Positions 44,826-53,111 of a stretch of DNA of 64,000 bases are shown here, piece after piece. A program made the translations under genes and the position numbers. Within the stretch, counting starts at the first letter, position 1. Each line of letters starts with the position of its first letter. Origin of the DNA: Geothrix edaphica (GTDB lineage: Bacteria > Acidobacteriota > Holophagae > Holophagales > Holophagaceae); assembly GCF_030268045.1 (NCBI RefSeq), contig NZ_BSDC01000002.1, forward strand, positions 62,001 to 126,000, in the 5' to 3' direction. A model generated the notes under the pieces. It worked only from the letters and a program-made list of their open reading frames with translations. It made no database searches and had not been told where the DNA came from.

Positions 44826-46457
44826 ATGTCCAACGCCATCTTCAGCCTGCCCGAATCCCACAATGAGCCCATCCTGCCCTACGCCCCCGGCTCGCGGGAG
44901 CGGGCCCTCCTGAAGGCCGAGCTGGAGCGCCAGTACGCCCTCGAACTCGACATCCCGCTCATCATCGGCGGGAAGGAAGTGCGCACCGGGAAGACCCAGA
45001 AGGCCACCTGCCCCCACGACCACCAGCATGTGCTGGCCCGGTTCCACGAGGCCGGCGAGGCCGAGGTCCGCCTGGCCATCGACGCGGCCCTGGCCGCCAA
45101 GAAGGACTGGGAGGCCACGCCCTGGGAGGACCGCGCCGCCATCTTCCACAAGGTGGCCAGCCTGATTTCCGGGAAGTACCGCTACATCCTGAACGCCGCC
45201 ACCATGCTGGGCCAGTCGAAGAGCGCGTACCAGGCGGAGATCGACAGCACCTGCGAGACGGCGGACTTCTTCCGCTACAACGCGAAGTTCATGGAGGAGA
45301 TCTACAAGCAGCAGCCGATCTCAGATCCCCACGTGTGGAACCGCGTGCACTACCGCGCCCTCGAGGGCTTCGTCTTCGCCGTGACGCCCTTCAACTTCAC
45401 GGCCATCGCCGCCAACCTGCCCACGGCCCCGGCGGTCATGGGCAATACGGTCGTTTGGAAGCCCGCTTCCACGTCCGTGGTGTCGAACTACTACCTCATG
45501 CAGCTCTACAAGGAGGCCGGCCTGCCGGACGGCGTCATCAACTTCATCCCCGGCCGCGGCTCCATGATCGGGAAGATCGCGCTGGAGGATCCCAACTTCG
45601 CGGGCCTCCACTTCACGGGCTCCACCGGCGTCTTCAACAGCATGTGGAAGACCATCAGCGGCAACCTGGAGCGCTACAAGGGCTACCCCCGCATCGTGGG
45701 CGAGACCGGCGGCAAGGACTACGTGTTCATGCACGCCTCCGGTGACGTGGACGAGACCGCCGCGGGCATCGTGCGCGCCAGCTTCGAGTACCAGGGCCAG
45801 AAGTGCTCCGCCTGCTCCCGCGTCTACGCCCCCGCCTCCCACTGGCCCGAGCTGAAGGCGCGCCTGCTGGAGCTGATGGGGGAGATCCGCATGGGCGATG
45901 TGCGCGACTTCCGCAACTTCTTCAATGCGGTCATCGACGAGGCTTCCTTCGACAACGCCATGAAGTACATCGAGCTGGCGAAGGCCTCGAAGGAGGCTGA
46001 GATCCTCGTGGGCGGCAAGGGCGACAAGTCGAAGGGCTGGTTCGTGGAGCCGACGATCATCCTCACCACGAATCCCAAGTTCGTGACCATGCAGGAGGAG
46101 ATCTTCGCGCCGGTGCTCACCATCTATGTCTATGACGACGCCAAGCTGGACGAGACGTTGAAGGTTCTGGACGAGACATCTCCCTACGCCCTGACCGGCG
46201 CCATCTTCGCCCGCGACCGCTACGTCATCAACCAGCTGACCGAGGCCCTGGCCAACACCGCCGGGAACTTCTACATCAACGACAAGCCCACGGGCGCCGT
46301 GGTGGGCCACCAGCCCTTCGGCGGAGCCCGCGCCTCGGGCACCAACGACAAGGCCGGGAGCTTCCTGAACCTGATCCGCTGGACCTCTCCGCGCACCATC
46401 AAGGAGAGCTTCACCCCGCCCCGGGACCTCAAGTTTCCGTTCCTCGAAGCAGAGTAG
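44826..46457 (+). CDS. pruA: L-glutamate gamma-semialdehyde dehydrogenase (P5C dehydrogenase)
   Basis: A 543-residue aldehyde dehydrogenase of the PruA family that oxidises glutamate-5-semialdehyde to glutamate with NAD. The matches include FFRYNAKFMEE, FVFAVTPFNFTAIAANLPTAPA, FTGSTGVFNSMW, IVGETGGKDYVF, the catalytic Cys in SFEYQGQKCSACSR, and EEIFAPVLTIYVYDD. It is located between tupA and tupB, 23 bases after tupA and 6 before tupB, all in one direction. No PutA-type proline dehydrogenase domain is fused. Its presence inside the tungstate-transport operon is unusual. Confidence 0.93.
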   Translation: MSNAIFSLPESHNEPILPYAPGSRERALLKAELERQYALELDIPLIIGGKEVRTGKTQKATCPHDHQHVLARFHEAGEAEVRLAIDAALAAKKDWEATPWEDRAAIFHKVASLISGKYRYILNAATMLGQSKSAYQAEIDSTCETADFFRYNAKFMEEIYKQQPISDPHVWNRVHYRALEGFVFAVTPFNFTAIAANLPTAPAVMGNTVVWKPASTSVVSNYYLMQLYKEAGLPDGVINFIPGRGSMIGKIALEDPNFAGLHFTGSTGVFNSMWKTISGNLERYKGYPRIVGETGGKDYVFMHASGDVDETAAGIVRASFEYQGQKCSACSRVYAPASHWPELKARLLELMGEIRMGDVRDFRNFFNAVIDEASFDNAMKYIELAKASKEAEILVGGKGDKSKGWFVEPTIILTTNPKFVTMQEEIFAPVLTIYVYDDAKLDETLKVLDETSPYALTGAIFARDRYVINQLTEALANTAGNFYINDKPTGAVVGHQPFGGARASGTNDKAGSFLNLIRWTSPRTIKESFTPPRDLKFPFLEAE

Positions 46458-46463
46458 GAGCCC

Positions 46464-47162
46464 ATGGACCTGATCTGGGAGGGACTGCGGAAGGCGCTGG
46501 AGCTGCTGCTCACGCTGGATCCCGAGGTCCTCCGGATCACCCTGCTCTCTCTCGAGGTCTCGGGCCTGGCCACCCTCATCAGCCTGGTGATCGGCCTGGG
46601 CGTGGCCATCCCCGTGGCCCTCAACGATTTCCCCGGCAAGCGGCTGGTCATCGCCCTGCTCAACACGGGCATGGGGCTGCCGCCTGTGGTGGTGGGCCTC
46701 TTCGTCACCGTGCTGCTCTGGCGGAACGGGCCCTTCGGGTTCCTGGAGATCCTGTACACGCCCTGGGCCATGATCCTGGCCCAGGCCGCCATCGCCTCGC
46801 CCATCATCGCCGGCATCAGCCTCTCGGCCCTCCAGCACCTGCCGCCGGGCCTGCGGCTGCAGATCCTGGCCCTGGGCGCCTCGCGGCCCCAGATGGTGTG
46901 GCTGCTGCTGAAGGAGGCGCGGCTGCCCCTGCTGGCCGCCGTCATGGCGGGCTTCGGCGGCGTCATCTCCGAGGTGGGCGCGTCCATCATGGTGGGCGGC
47001 AACATCAAGGGGCAGACCCGGGTGCTCACCACGGCCACGGTCATGGAGACGGGTCGGGGCAACTTCGAGGTGGCCTTCGCCCTCAGCATCCTGCTGCTGG
47101 TCCTGGCCTTCACCGTGAACGCCGTGCTCACGCACCTCCAGCAGCGGAACCGGCCCCGATGA
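46464..47162 (+). CDS. tupB: Tungstate ABC transporter permease
   Basis: A 232-residue integral membrane protein with about five to six helices and the ABC-permease coupling loop (QILALGASRPQMVWLLLKEARLPLLAAVMAGFG). The following GGVISEVGASIMVGGNIKGQTRVLTTATV segment is a close match to TupB. AGGAG lies 7 bases before the ATG. The stop overlaps the start of the ATPase gene (ATGA), which indicates translational coupling. Confidence 0.92.
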   Translation: MDLIWEGLRKALELLLTLDPEVLRITLLSLEVSGLATLISLVIGLGVAIPVALNDFPGKRLVIALLNTGMGLPPVVVGLFVTVLLWRNGPFGFLEILYTPWAMILAQAAIASPIIAGISLSALQHLPPGLRLQILALGASRPQMVWLLLKEARLPLLAAVMAGFGGVISEVGASIMVGGNIKGQTRVLTTATVMETGRGNFEVAFALSILLLVLAFTVNAVLTHLQQRNRPR

Positions 47163-48277
47163 GCCGCGCGACCGTCCTGGAGGCGCGGGGCCTGAAGGTC
47201 CTTCGGGGCGGGACCCAGGTCCTCGATGTGCCCGCGCTGGGCCTGCGGGCGGGCGAGGTCCTGGCCCTCATGGGGCCCAACGGCGCCGGCAAGAGCACCC
47301 TGATGCTGGCTCTGGCAGGCCTCCTGCCCCTGTCCGGGGGAACCCTCCTGTATCAAGGGGTGGAGCTCCGGTCCCGCTCGGAGCGCGAGGCCTTCCGCCG
47401 CCGCATGACCATGGTCTTCCAGGACCCGCTGCTCTTCGACGCCACCGTGGCCCAGAACATCGCCACCGGGCTCAAGCTCCGGGGCGTTCCCGCCGCCCTG
47501 CGCGAGCCGGCCGTGCGCGCCTGGGCCGGGCGCCTGGGCATCGGGCACCTGCTGGACCGCTCGGCCCGCCACCTGTCCGGGGGCGAGGCCCAGCGCACCG
47601 CCCTGGCCCGGGCCTTCGTCTTGGGGCCCGAGATCCTCTTCCTGGACGAGCCCTTCGCCGCCCTGGACGCCCCCGCCCGGGAGGGCCTGCTCGACGACCT
47701 GGGCCACATCCTCGCCGAGACCGGCAGCACCGCAGTGATCTCCACCCACGACCAGGGCGAGGCGGCACGCCTCGCCCACCGGCTGGCCGTGATGCAGGGC
47801 GGAACCCTCCTCCAGACCGGCGGCCTCCGGGAGGTCATGAACCACCCGCAGGATCCGATCGTGGCGGCCTTCGTGGGCATGGAGACCCTGCTCAGGGGCC
47901 AGGTGGCCACCTGCGGGGAGGGCCTGCTGACCCTGCGACTCGGCAAGGGCTCGGGCGGCCAGGAAGTGCTGGCCATCGGCGAGGCCCAGCCCGGCCAGAC
48001 CGTCCTGGTAGGCATCCGCCCCGAGAACGTGACCCTCTCTTTACAAACCGACAAATCCAGCAGCGCCCGGAACGCCTTCCCCGGCACCGTCACCAAGATC
48101 CTCCCCCGGGGCCCCTTCTTCAAGGTGGAGCTGGATTGCGGGTTCTTCCTGGCGGCCTACGTGACGGCGCAATCCCTGGCAGAACTGGACCTCAGGCCCG
48201 GGGGCGCCGTGGTGGCCTCCTTCAAGGCCACGGCCGCCCACCTCATCCGCCGGGAGGGCCTCGACGCCGAAGTGTGA
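47159..48277 (+). CDS. tupC: Tungstate ABC transporter ATP-binding protein with TOBE-like domain
   Basis: A 372-residue ATPase. Walker A is GPNGAGKST at residues 39-47, the signature is LSGGEAQRTALARA, and Walker B is ILFLDEPFAALD. The C-terminal part (about 245-372, with VLVGIRPENVTL and AVVASFKATAAHLIRR) is a TOBE-like domain that may bind oxyanion. The start ATG at 47159 overlaps the permease stop. It completes the importer for tungstate, and the enzyme genes follow after a 111-base gap with a palindrome. Confidence 0.91.
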   Translation: MSRATVLEARGLKVLRGGTQVLDVPALGLRAGEVLALMGPNGAGKSTLMLALAGLLPLSGGTLLYQGVELRSRSEREAFRRRMTMVFQDPLLFDATVAQNIATGLKLRGVPAALREPAVRAWAGRLGIGHLLDRSARHLSGGEAQRTALARAFVLGPEILFLDEPFAALDAPAREGLLDDLGHILAETGSTAVISTHDQGEAARLAHRLAVMQGGTLLQTGGLREVMNHPQDPIVAAFVGMETLLRGQVATCGEGLLTLRLGKGSGGQEVLAIGEAQPGQTVLVGIRPENVTLSLQTDKSSSARNAFPGTVTKILPRGPFFKVELDCGFFLAAYVTAQSLAELDLRPGGAVVASFKATAAHLIRREGLDAEV

Positions 48278-48345
48278 CCCGCGTCCATTGCCCGAGGTCG
48301 GAGCCCGGACTAGCCTCACATCTGGGGTGGCATGGCCATCCCTGA

Positions 48346-48360
48346 TTGACGTGTAGTCAA
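48346..48360 (+). promoter_or_regulatory. TTGAC-N5-GTCAA palindrome upstream of the aldehyde oxidoreductase genes
   Basis: A perfect 5-5-5 inverted repeat (TTGAC GTGTA GTCAA) 28 bases before the ferredoxin ATG. It is a candidate operator for a dimeric regulator; its TTGAC half could also serve as a -35 element. Confidence 0.4.
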
Positions 48361-48388
48361 CGGGTCCGAGTCCGGAGGCCTTCGAGCC

Positions 48389-48811
48389 ATGAAACAGCTG
48401 GTGATCGATTTCCAGAAGTGCGACGCAGGGCGCAACTGCAACCATGAGTGTGAGATGGAGTGCGCCATCAAGGTCTTCAAGGTGGACGACCCTGCCCAGG
48501 CGGCCCTCCAGATCAAGGCCTACGAGGACGGCGGCGGCAAGGCCGTCCTCTGCGACCAGTGCGGCGACTGCGTGGTGGTCTGCCCGACGGAGGCCCTCAA
48601 GCGCAACAAGCTGGGCGTCGTGATGATCGACAAGCAGCTCTGCGTGGGCTGCTACATGTGCATCGGCTTCTGTGAGAAGGACGCCTTCATGCGGAACCCC
48701 GACTGGATCGTCCCCCACAAGTGCACCTCCTGCGGCATCTGCGTGAAGGTCTGCCCCCACGGGGCCCTCTCCATCGTGGACGTCCCCGAGCCGGCCATCC
48801 GGATCATCTGA
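48389..48811 (+). CDS. Four-cluster polyferredoxin, AOR electron-transfer subunit
   Basis: A 140-residue iron-sulfur protein with sixteen cysteines in four groups of four: C11-C17-C21-C25 (spaced x5, x3, x3), CDQCGDCVVVC, CVGCYMCIGFC and CTSCGICVKVC. This could bind four [4Fe-4S] clusters. Such proteins act as the small electron-transfer subunit (AorA-like) of tungsten aldehyde oxidoreductases. The gene is 16 bases before the AOR gene, in the same operon. The first group has an atypical spacing, so its cluster type is less certain. Confidence 0.9.
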   Translation: MKQLVIDFQKCDAGRNCNHECEMECAIKVFKVDDPAQAALQIKAYEDGGGKAVLCDQCGDCVVVCPTEALKRNKLGVVMIDKQLCVGCYMCIGFCEKDAFMRNPDWIVPHKCTSCGICVKVCPHGALSIVDVPEPAIRII

Positions 48812-48827
48812 GCCTTAGGAGCGACCC

Positions 48828-51053
48828 ATGAGCCAGCTTGTGTTTGACCCCTCCAAGGTGATGGACATCGACTACACGAAGCGCACCGAGTACCTGGAGG
48901 GCCTCGAGGCCATCCAGGCGGCGCACAAGGTGTTGAAGGAGATCACCTACACGCCCAGCCTGCCGGACAAGGGCTACACGAACCGCACACTCTACGTGAA
49001 CGTGGGCACCCTGGAGATCACGGAGAAGCCCGTCACCCAGCAGATGAAGGATGTCTTCATCGGCGGCCGCGGGTTCGGCCTCTTCCACCTGTGGAACGCC
49101 GTGAAGCCCACCACCCGCTGGAATGATCCCGAGAACGAGATCGTCATCAGCCCCGGGCCCGTGGCCGGCATGACCCAGTACGCGGGCACCGGCAAGTCGC
49201 TGGTGGTGAGCCTCTCGCCCCAGACGGACATCCCCATCGACTCCAACGTGGGCGGCTTCTACGGCCCCCTGCTCAAGTTCTCGGGCTTCGACGCGCTGGA
49301 GCTCCAGGGCAAGTCCGACAAGGACATCATCCTCTTCATCGACGGGCAGAAAGGCATCATCCGCATCGAGGACGCCCCCACCGATCCGGTGGATAGCCAT
49401 GTCCTCGCGGAAGTCCTCACCCACATGTACGCCGAGAACGAGAAGGACCTGCCCAACATCTCCGTGGTGTCCACGGGCGCGGCGGCCGAACACAGCCTCA
49501 TCGGCATGCTGAACTTCTCCTTCTACGACCGCCGCCGCAAGTGCGTGCGCTTCAAGCAGGCGGGCCGGGGCGGCATCGGCACCGTGTTCCGGGACAAGCG
49601 CATCCGCGCGCTCGTGGTGCGTGGGCCCAAGGTGGCTGGCGACCTCAACCACCCGGCGGATCCCGAGACCATCGCCAAGACCGGCATCAAGTACCACAAG
49701 GAGATCCGCGAGAACGACGGCAGCCAGTGCATGATGCGGCGCAACGGCACGGCCCACATCGTGGAGATCATGGACGCCTACGACCTGCTGCCCGTCCACA
49801 ACTTCCAGTACGGCTCGCACCCGGACGTCCACAAGATCGACTCCAGCTACTGGCAGCAGCGTTGCACCCAGCACACGGTGGATGGCTGCTGGTACGGCTG
49901 CTCCATGGCCTGCGCCAAGGGCGCCGACGGCCTCGTGCTGAAGACCGGCCCCTACAAGGGCGACATGGTCACCGTGGACGGCCCCGAGTACGAGAACGCG
50001 GCGGGCCTGGGCTCCAACTGCGGCGTCTTCGATCCCGACTACCTGCTGGAGCTGAACTTCTACTGCGACACCTACGGCATCTGCACCATCACCTACGGCA
50101 CGCTCACGGCCTTCGTGATGGAGTGCTACCAGCGCGGCATCCTCAACAAGGAGCGCACGGGCGGCCTGGAGATGACCTGGGGCAACGCCGAGGCCGACCT
50201 CGAGATGATGCACCAGATGGCCCGCGGCGAAGGCTTCGGCAAGATCGCCGGCCTGGGCGTGAAGAAGATGAAGGAGCACTTCATCAAGAACGGCTGGGGC
50301 GATCCGCAGCTCATCAACGACATCGGCATGGAGAACAAGGGCCTCGAATACTCCCAGTACATGTCGAAGGAATCCCTGGCCCAGCAGGGCGGCTACGCAC
50401 TCACCAACAAGGGGCCGCAGCACGACGAGGCCTGGCTGATCTTCATGGACATGGTGAACAAGCAGCTGCCCACCTTCGAGGACAAGGCCGAGGCGCTCTA
50501 CTACTTCCCCCTGTTCCGCACCTGGTTCGGCCTCAACGGCTTCTGCAAGCTGCCCTGGAACGACGTGGTGCCCGCCAACAACTCCGAGCAGCCCGAGGCC
50601 CACAAGGTGCCCGAGCACGTGCAGAACTACGTGGACCTCTTCAGCGCCACCACGGGCATCCAGATCGACAAGGAAGAGCTGATCGTCCAGTCCGCCAAGG
50701 TCTACAACTTCCAGCGCGTGTTCAACATCCGCATGGGCAAGGGGCTCCGCCTGCACGATGCGGCGCCCTACCGTTCCCTCGGCCCCGTCACGAGGGAGGA
50801 GTACGAGTCCCGCGCCGAGCGCTACGACCAGCAGATCATCACCGAGATGGGCCTCGACCCCGCCGGGAAGAGCACCGAGGAGAAGATGGCCCTGCACCGG
50901 AAGTGGCGCACGGAGCGCTTCTCCAAGCTCATGGACAGCGTCTACACCCGCCGCGGCTGGACCCTCGATGGCGTGCCCACCCTGGCGCGCCTCAAGGAGC
51001 TGGGCCTCGACGCGTTCCCGGAAGTGGTCGAAGTCGTGAAGCAGCACCTCTGA
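48828..51053 (+). CDS. Tungsten-containing aldehyde ferredoxin oxidoreductase
   Basis: A 741-residue enzyme of the AOR family, which oxidises aldehydes to carboxylates, or reduces acids, with a tungstopterin and one [4Fe-4S] cluster. The N-terminal domain has YVNVGTLEITEKP, the pterin-binding FIGGRGFGLFHLWNAV and GTGKSLVVSLSPQTDIPI. The cluster ligands are Cys354, Cys358, Cys362 (CWYGCSMAC, spacing x3/x3, slightly longer than the usual CxxCxxxC) and a distal Cys573 in NGFCKLPW. It is longer than the Pyrococcus enzyme (about 605), with extensions at both ends. RBS TAGGAG precedes the ATG. Confidence 0.93.
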   Translation: MSQLVFDPSKVMDIDYTKRTEYLEGLEAIQAAHKVLKEITYTPSLPDKGYTNRTLYVNVGTLEITEKPVTQQMKDVFIGGRGFGLFHLWNAVKPTTRWNDPENEIVISPGPVAGMTQYAGTGKSLVVSLSPQTDIPIDSNVGGFYGPLLKFSGFDALELQGKSDKDIILFIDGQKGIIRIEDAPTDPVDSHVLAEVLTHMYAENEKDLPNISVVSTGAAAEHSLIGMLNFSFYDRRRKCVRFKQAGRGGIGTVFRDKRIRALVVRGPKVAGDLNHPADPETIAKTGIKYHKEIRENDGSQCMMRRNGTAHIVEIMDAYDLLPVHNFQYGSHPDVHKIDSSYWQQRCTQHTVDGCWYGCSMACAKGADGLVLKTGPYKGDMVTVDGPEYENAAGLGSNCGVFDPDYLLELNFYCDTYGICTITYGTLTAFVMECYQRGILNKERTGGLEMTWGNAEADLEMMHQMARGEGFGKIAGLGVKKMKEHFIKNGWGDPQLINDIGMENKGLEYSQYMSKESLAQQGGYALTNKGPQHDEAWLIFMDMVNKQLPTFEDKAEALYYFPLFRTWFGLNGFCKLPWNDVVPANNSEQPEAHKVPEHVQNYVDLFSATTGIQIDKEELIVQSAKVYNFQRVFNIRMGKGLRLHDAAPYRSLGPVTREEYESRAERYDQQIITEMGLDPAGKSTEEKMALHRKWRTERFSKLMDSVYTRRGWTLDGVPTLARLKELGLDAFPEVVEVVKQHL

Positions 51054-51084
51054 GAGAATCGGCCGCGAACGCGGCCGATTCTCT
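51053..51084 (+). other. Hairpin between AOR and MoaD-like genes
   Basis: A perfect 14-bp stem (AGAGAATCGGCCGC and complement) with a GAAC loop begins at the last base of the AOR stop codon. There is no T-run, and the next gene starts 28 bases later. It may set the ratio of the two products by partial termination or mRNA processing. Confidence 0.55.
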
Positions 51085-51112
51085 TCGTGAAAAGCATAGG
51101 CGGAAAACGCGC

Positions 51113-51310
51113 ATGATCCTGGTGAATGAAGAGGCGCTCGACTGGCACGCGGGCATGACGGTCCGGGACGTGCTGAAGGCGAAGAACTACCGGTTCCCCC
51201 TGCTGGTCATCCACGTGAACGATGCGCTGGTGCCGAAGAAGGACTACGACACCACCCGCATCCCCGACGGCGCGGTGGTGAAGGTCATCCACCTCATCAG
51301 CGGAGGCTGA
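51113..51310 (+). CDS. MoaD/ThiS-like sulfur-carrier protein
   Basis: A 65-residue ubiquitin-fold protein starting MILVNEEALDWHAG and ending in the diagnostic ...HLISGG. The C-terminal Gly-Gly is the point of thiocarboxylate formation. It could deliver sulfur to form the dithiolene of a tungstopterin cofactor, and its position next to an AOR gene fits this. It does not need a long frame; the larger open frame over it is antisense-type shadow of the AOR gene. The start at 51113 is ATG with a weak AAACGC leader. The stop overlaps the end of the histidine kinase gene on the other strand by 14 bases. Confidence 0.85.
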   Translation: MILVNEEALDWHAGMTVRDVLKAKNYRFPLLVIHVNDALVPKKDYDTTRIPDGAVVKVIHLISGG

Positions 51311-53051
51311 CGCCCGCCACCGGCAGCAGGGGCAGGAGGATCCGGAACCGGGAGCCCTGGTCCGGCCCGCTCAGGACCTCCAGCCGGCCGCCGCTCTCCT
51401 CCACCATGGCCTTCAGCGAGGGCAGGCCCAGGCCCGTCCCCTGGCCCGGGGCCTTGGTGGTGAAGAAGGGATCGAAGATCCGCGCCTGGATCTCGGGGCT
51501 CATGCCGATGCCGGTATCCACCACTTCCAGCAGGGCCATGGGCCGCTCCGAGTCCCCCACCCCGGTCCGCACCGTGAGGAGGCCCCCGTCGGGCATGGCG
51601 TCGCGGGCGTTGGCCACCAGGTTCACCACCATCTGCTCCACCCGGAGCCGGGAGCTCTGGACGATCAGCCCCCCTCCCACCGCGGCCTCGATGCGGAGGT
51701 CCACGGACCGCGGCAGCAGAAGCCTCAGGGTCGCCTCCATCTCCTTCACCGCCGTGCCCAGATCCAGGAAGGATAGGTACTCCTCCTCCCGCCGCGCGAA
51801 CCCCATCAGGCGCCCGGTCAGGTGCGCGGCGCGGTCCGCCGCCACGGCGATACGGCCAAGCTCCTCCCGGCCCGGGGCCTGGCCCTCGTCGAGCCGCAGG
51901 GTCGCCAGCTCGGCCGAGCTCTTCATGGCGCAGAGCAGGTTGTTGAGGTCATGGGCCAGGCCCGCTCCCATGAGCGCGACCGTGTTCATCCGCTCCGTCC
52001 TCAGCAGCGTGTCCTGGGCCTGCTCCAGGGCCCGGGTCCGCTGCCGGACCCGATCCTCCAGGGTCCGCCGGGCCGCCAGGAGATCCTGGATGGACTGGAA
52101 CTGCCGCAGCAGGAGGAGCGCCACCATGACGAGGAAGATGGAGAACGCGCTCCGGGTCACGCTTCCGGGCGTGAAGACCAGCAGCACCGCCAGGACCCCG
52201 ATGGCGATGGCCACGGGAAGGTAGGGCAGCAGCACCACGGCCCTCCGCTCGGAGCCCGGGCCGGCCAGGGCCTCCTCCACCGGACGGGGGGACCAGGCCG
52301 CCAGCCCCTGGAAGAGCGGGATGGCCCCGGCCAGGACGATCCAACCCTGAGTGGCCACCACCGGGGGCAGGCCCGCCAGGGCCCAGGCGGAGAGGGCCGC
52401 CAGCCAGGCCAGGGCCGAGGCTCCCAGCCAGCCGAGCGGCCCCCGGATCCGGCCCGGATCGTACGACGTCATGAAGACCACGCCGCCGCCCAGCAGGGCC
52501 GCATTGAGGTAGGCCACGAAGACCCGGAAGCCCATGCCCTGGGCCACGGTGGGGAGGTTGCCCTGGCCCCCCAGCACCCAGAGCAGGAAGAGCACGGCCA
52601 CGGCGAAGATGAGGCCGTCCTGGACCCGCCGCCAGAGCACGGCGCTCGGCTCCTGGGCCCGGGGGAAGCTCAGGACCCCCGCCAGCACCAGGAGGCCAGT
52701 CCCCAGCCCAAGGAGGCTCGGCACACCTGCGGCCCAAGGCGCGGCCCAGCCCCGGCTGAGGAGCAGGCTGACCGCCAGGTTCGGAACTTCCAGGGCGGCC
52801 GAGAGCGCCAGCAGCCACCAGGCCACGCGGCTGGCGCCGGGGGTCCTCCAGGCGCGACAACCCAGGCTGGCCGCGGCGAGGAGCTCCAGCCCCATGTAGC
52901 TCAGCGGCCACACCGCGAGGCGCTGATCCAGGGATAGGCCGCCGTGGACCAGGCCCGCGACGATCCAGACCCCCACCAGCAGCGCCCGGGCGACGGCGGG
53001 AAGGGGATGGCCCGGCGGATCGCGCCGGAATGGGAGAATTTGCCCAGCCAA
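51297..53051 (-). CDS. Sensor histidine kinase with polytopic membrane domain
   Basis: A 584-residue kinase. The N-terminal half has about eight hydrophobic helices (about 20-320), without a large periplasmic loop. A coiled coil (LEDRVRQRTRALEQAQ) leads into the kinase core with H-box GAGLAHDLNNLL, N-box NLVANARDAMPDGG and G-boxes DTGIGMSPEIQARIF and GQGTGLGLPSLKAM. The start is TTG at 53051 with GAGG 5 bases upstream. No response regulator is adjacent (orphan kinase). Its coding end reaches into the MoaD-like gene, so the two genes converge at the end of the tungsten block. Confidence 0.88.
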   Translation of the reverse strand: MAGQILPFRRDPPGHPLPAVARALLVGVWIVAGLVHGGLSLDQRLAVWPLSYMGLELLAAASLGCRAWRTPGASRVAWWLLALSAALEVPNLAVSLLLSRGWAAPWAAGVPSLLGLGTGLLVLAGVLSFPRAQEPSAVLWRRVQDGLIFAVAVLFLLWVLGGQGNLPTVAQGMGFRVFVAYLNAALLGGGVVFMTSYDPGRIRGPLGWLGASALAWLAALSAWALAGLPPVVATQGWIVLAGAIPLFQGLAAWSPRPVEEALAGPGSERRAVVLLPYLPVAIAIGVLAVLLVFTPGSVTRSAFSIFLVMVALLLLRQFQSIQDLLAARRTLEDRVRQRTRALEQAQDTLLRTERMNTVALMGAGLAHDLNNLLCAMKSSAELATLRLDEGQAPGREELGRIAVAADRAAHLTGRLMGFARREEEYLSFLDLGTAVKEMEATLRLLLPRSVDLRIEAAVGGGLIVQSSRLRVEQMVVNLVANARDAMPDGGLLTVRTGVGDSERPMALLEVVDTGIGMSPEIQARIFDPFFTTKAPGQGTGLGLPSLKAMVEESGGRLEVLSGPDQGSRFRILLPLLPVAGVSLR

Positions 53052-53111
53052 GGGGGCCTCGCAGAAGGATCCCCAAAGCTTAGCGGAACCCGTGCGGGCG
53101 GTGGGCGCTCC

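Noticed and set aside
48278-48388. Molybdenum/tungsten cofactor riboswitch upstream of the ferredoxin gene
   Set aside because: The gap is only 111 bases and shows a simple dyad, not the multi-stem layout of a Moco riboswitch.
49541-51112. Long N-terminal extension of the MoaD-like gene in an open frame over the AOR gene
   Set aside because: The frame overlaps the AOR gene with Arg/Pro/Gly-rich nonsense; the 65-residue product from 51113 matches the family length.
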